The notes under the pieces: generated by a model
The model's database searches: none
The model's input: only the letters and a program-made list of their open reading frames with translations
What the model was told of the DNA's origin: nothing
Source of the DNA: Lanius collurio
Taxonomy: Eukaryota; Chordata; Aves; Passeriformes; Laniidae
Reading direction: 5' to 3'
NCBI GenBank assembly: GCA_020086605.1
Contig: JACBWW010000004.1
Coordinates: forward strand, 41,990,535 to 42,054,534
Length of the DNA: 64,000 bases
Part shown: piece after piece, positions 60,894 to 64,000 of the stretch
Position numbering within the stretch: position 1 is the first letter of the stretch
Layout of the letters: every line of letters begins with the position of its first letter
Program-made: the position numbers and the translations under genes

Positions 60894-61555
60894 TGTCCTA
60901 GGTTATAGTGTAAGATGTTACCAAAAGTATGTATTCTCTTATCATCTTCTCAAGCTGTTAAAGTGGGTGGGGCAGTGCTGTTGTCTCCTTCCATGACTCA
61001 TCCCTGATAACTCTGGCTGGGAGCTATCTCTGTTTAATGGGCAATTAAGGGCTCACTGCATGACTCATAGAATTACATCAGTCCATTGTGAGACGCTCCG
61101 CCTGGGGGAGGAGCCAAGCATTCCCACCGGGATATAATCTGGGGTTTGGAACATACTCAGCCTATACCTAGGGAGTTCCCAGAGTATGTAGAGCTACATA
61201 ACCACCACTGGACCTTCAGGGGAGGATGAGACTCTTCTACAGGATCACTGCTTCAACAGAACTGTACCTATCACTTCAAAGAGTGCTGCAGCCACCCCTT
61301 AATCGGACTGGTACCACCACCCTGCCTGACAGGGTGTCAGGTCACATCTTGACTCTGTCAGGTTAAACTGGTGTTTCTGTATTATTGTCTTCTAATATAT
61401 ACTAATAGAGAACTGTTATTCCTATTTCTCATGTAGTTGTCTGAAAGCCCCTTAATTTCAAAATTATAATAATTTGGAGGGGAGTGGCTTACATTTTCCA
61501 TTCCAAGGGAGGCTCCTGCTTTCCTTAGCAAACACTTTTCTTTCAAACCAAGGCA
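60894..61555 (+). mobile_element. solo LTR of an endogenous retrovirus (ERVL-like)
   Basis: A 662-base element starting TGTCCTAGG and ending AAACCAAGGCA, flanked on both sides by CACAG. The 5-base duplication and TG...CA ends are what retroviral integration leaves. A TATA-type box (GATATAAT) lies near 61131. No viral gene is present, so it is a solo LTR left by recombination between two LTRs. The sequence resembles LTRs I associate with passerine ERVL elements, from memory only. Confidence 0.82.
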
Positions 61556-61560
61556 CACAG
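61556..61560. repeat. target-site duplication CACAG, right
   Basis: Five bases directly after the LTR; identical to 60889-60893. Confidence 0.8.
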
Positions 61561-64000
61561 GGAACAGGCTCCCCTCCATGCACAGGTGCTCTCTCAGAAA
61601 GACAGGACACAAACCCTGGTCTTCTACCTTCCTGCTTTTAGATCTTTTGGATGAGATCTTCCCAAGATTCCTACACAGTGTGCATGTCACTGGAACTGTT
61701 CCACAAGAACTAAACCTGCCACATTAGGGCCTGTAAATGTGTTTTATCTTTTGGCAAGTACCAGTGATACAAGCTGAGTAACTTGCTCATATTTTAAGAT
61801 TCCAACAACATGTTCAGATATAATGGTGAAAAATAAAAAAAATAAAGTACCACCAAAAAAGCACCTTACAGGAGTTCTGTTCCCCAGGACCCACAGCCTG
61901 GCTGCAGCACAGTGTGAAGTTTGAGCAGGCACATGCACAGCACAAGTCCAACCAAGTAGTTTTACACAGTACTCTGAAATACATCCTAAGTACTCTTTGT
62001 TTTCATTGGGGAAAGCAGGAATAAGAATTTAAAAGCTACCTTTCCTTAGTACTGGTGGATGGACATTTCCACTGTTGTATAACAAAATCACTCCTGACAG
62101 AAATAGCAACTCTCTGCTAATATACTTGGCTACAGCACATTTAATTTATGTTCATTCCTAAGCCTTGGCATGGAGGTTGTCGCTTAAGAGAGTCCAGTTA
62201 AAACACTTGGCTGTGGTGTTCACCCTGGATGTGACAAAGGATTTGTTTCTATCTACAACAGCCTTTGCTGAAGACTTCTCGGCTTTGGATGCACTCAACC
62301 CACACCAGCCCCAACTTCTGCACATGTGCTAAACTCAGGTCTGCCTTCAAAAAAGAAAATTCATGTCTCAGATACCCTCTGAATTAATTGGCTTTGGGGA
62401 TGTTCTTGAGAGATGCCCAGTGGAGTTGGGTGTTGAGTTTTCCTGGCACGGCCCTCTCCTACTCTGAGCTCATCCCCTCCCTTGCCAAACCTGATTCAGA
62501 AGCACCTCCAGAAGAGTTTCCAGAGGCCCATCTCCTTGAAGCTGTCTTCTCCTAAGGTTTTCTCAATGTGTGCAGGTAGGTGAGGCTGCAAAGGCTCTTT
62601 ACAGCTGACAGCTTTTTTTTTTTGTAAAATGAGGTATCTGGGGTCACACAGCATTTAAAAAAAAAGCCAGTGTGCTTGTATAAATTCTGGAGAATCGTAC
62701 GTTGCAGGGCTAGTGGTTTGTAGAGCAATTGCTAATCTTGTGGAGAGAAGAGCTTTGTGATTTATCTTTTTTTTTTTTTTTTTTTTAACTGCCACCATGT
62801 TCTTGCTGCTGCTTTGTCTTGGCACAGAGAGCATGAAAGACTTTTTGACAGCAAAGACATGTTTCAGCCATACTCATTTGAGCACACAGAGGTCTCAGCT
62901 TGTTCTCCAGACATGTTCTGGGTCATATACCCTGGTCTTAACCAGGCTTTGAGGATGTGCATATACATGAAGGATTGTGATCAGGTGTTGGGTCACTTCG
63001 GTAATACTATCCAGGGGCAAGCTGGGTGGAAATTCCAGAGGGATCACCTCCTGGACACATTAAATGCTGAAGGCCTGGGCACAGACTAGCGCTGGTCAGA
63101 GGTGTTCACTTTTCAGAGGGCTGCCAACTCAGCCTGGGGTCATGGAGAAAGAGCCACACTGTGGAAGAGTCCAAGGCTTCTGGCCCTGGGCAGAAGTGAG
63201 AAAAGCTCCTGAGAGGCTTGTGCCCAGGACCGAGCTGGGAACTGAGTGATCCTAACCCTGGCTTATGAACACAGACTCTCCATCACTGGAGACTGACGCC
63301 CCTGTGTGCTACTATGGTCAGAAGGGGCTTCATCCAGAGGAGTTTTCTGGTTTTTGCCTTCTCCCTGAAGCCTCTCTTCACCCTTTATGTTTTCATTGTG
63401 AAATGCTGCCTTTCCTCCAGGCTCCAGCTTTCAGTGAGTTGCAAATTCTTCCAGAATCCCACACCAAAGAGTGTCCCTTTGGAGTGGAAGGGATCATTAA
63501 AATGCCTTGTTTCTCTTCAACACCACTGTTTATATCAAAAGCAGCCATGTGTGAGTACTTATGTGTGTCCATTGGAAGTTGTTCTGTTCCTATGGGCACT
63601 TGTCCAAACCTGGTGAGTATAAAAGTGAAGTGCATGAAGAGAAGGGTGGGGATGTGGTGTCCATAGTCCTGCAGTGTGGCAAGATACTCTGGTCACTCTT
63701 CTTAGCATGTTGCTCGTGCAGCTGGAGAGATGAGCTTTCATGATCTCATCAGTCCTTTCCTTTCTACTGTTTGGCAGATGGAAGAGGCTGAGAGCAGAGG
63801 GGCAGTCCACAACATGGGGTTCCTGATGCAGGCCCATAGATCCAGTCCCACCTCTGCTTCTCCCCTGCCTTCTCCAGCACACTCCCCATTCAAGGCCAAG
63901 CTCTTCAGTCACTTGTCCCTCTTTTGCTGCTGTTGTGGGGCTCTGAGCCCTATTCCAGCCCCCTGCACCACACGCCAGCTCCAAGAAATCCCTCAGGGGG
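61561..64000. other. intergenic DNA to the window end; no gene seen
   Basis: Contains the second 44-bp block and a run of 20 T at 62767-62786. Open frames of 100-141 codons near 63265-63984 overlap on both strands and show no known domain. Confidence 0.5.
62163..62206 (+). repeat. 44-bp dispersed repeat, copy 2
   Basis: Direct-orientation partner of 60201-60244, 1962 bases away, with seven differences in 44. The solo LTR lies between the two. Confidence 0.75.

Noticed and set aside
55600..64000. TNNI2 or LSP1, expected next to SYT8 from mammalian synteny
   Set aside because: No exon resembling either was found; if present in this bird they lie beyond the window.

Overview
This is vertebrate nuclear DNA, almost certainly from a bird. 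Intron-containing genes with GT-AG junctions, at least three 3' fragments of CR1 LINEs, GC-rich promoter blocks and a solo endogenous-retrovirus LTR of a type I associate with passerine genomes all point that way. Two assembly gaps are present (10333-10337 and 31469-31849). All gene calls come from reading exons and splice phases by eye; no database search was possible.

Layout. (1) 1-13000: IFITM10 on the minus strand, a two-transmembrane CD225/dispanin protein. Its last exon is at 2980-3129 and its main exon at 11148 to about 11562. They are separated by an 8-kb intron carrying a roughly 20-bp minisatellite, and a GC-rich, CpG-rich 5' block lies at 11800-13000. (2) 13000-33500: CTSD (cathepsin D) on the minus strand, nine coding exons from 32925 down to 19485, giving a 396-residue preproenzyme with both catalytic DTG triads. 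Its promoter holds a CLEAR/E-box match (GTCACGTGAG) and GC boxes. Intron 4 holds a near-perfect 25-bp hairpin. (3) 33500-49100: a 10-kb intergenic stretch with CR1 debris, then a six-exon cytosolic 5'-nucleotidase I family gene (315 residues) on the minus strand, with a probable TATA-driven non-coding first exon near 48711-48760. (4) 50900-55600: SYT8 on the plus strand, eight coding exons (393 residues: one transmembrane segment, C2A, C2B). (5) 55600-64000: no recognisable gene. It holds a 50-bp tandem repeat, a complete solo LTR with a 5-bp target-site duplication, and a 44-bp block present twice.

Context. CTSD and IFITM10 lie head-to-tail on one strand with SYT8 beyond, as in the human 11p15 region. 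From memory, the nucleotidase between CTSD and SYT8 is not present there in mammals. The genes do not form one pathway: cathepsin D is a lysosomal protease, IFITM10 and SYT8 are membrane proteins, and the nucleotidase is cytosolic.
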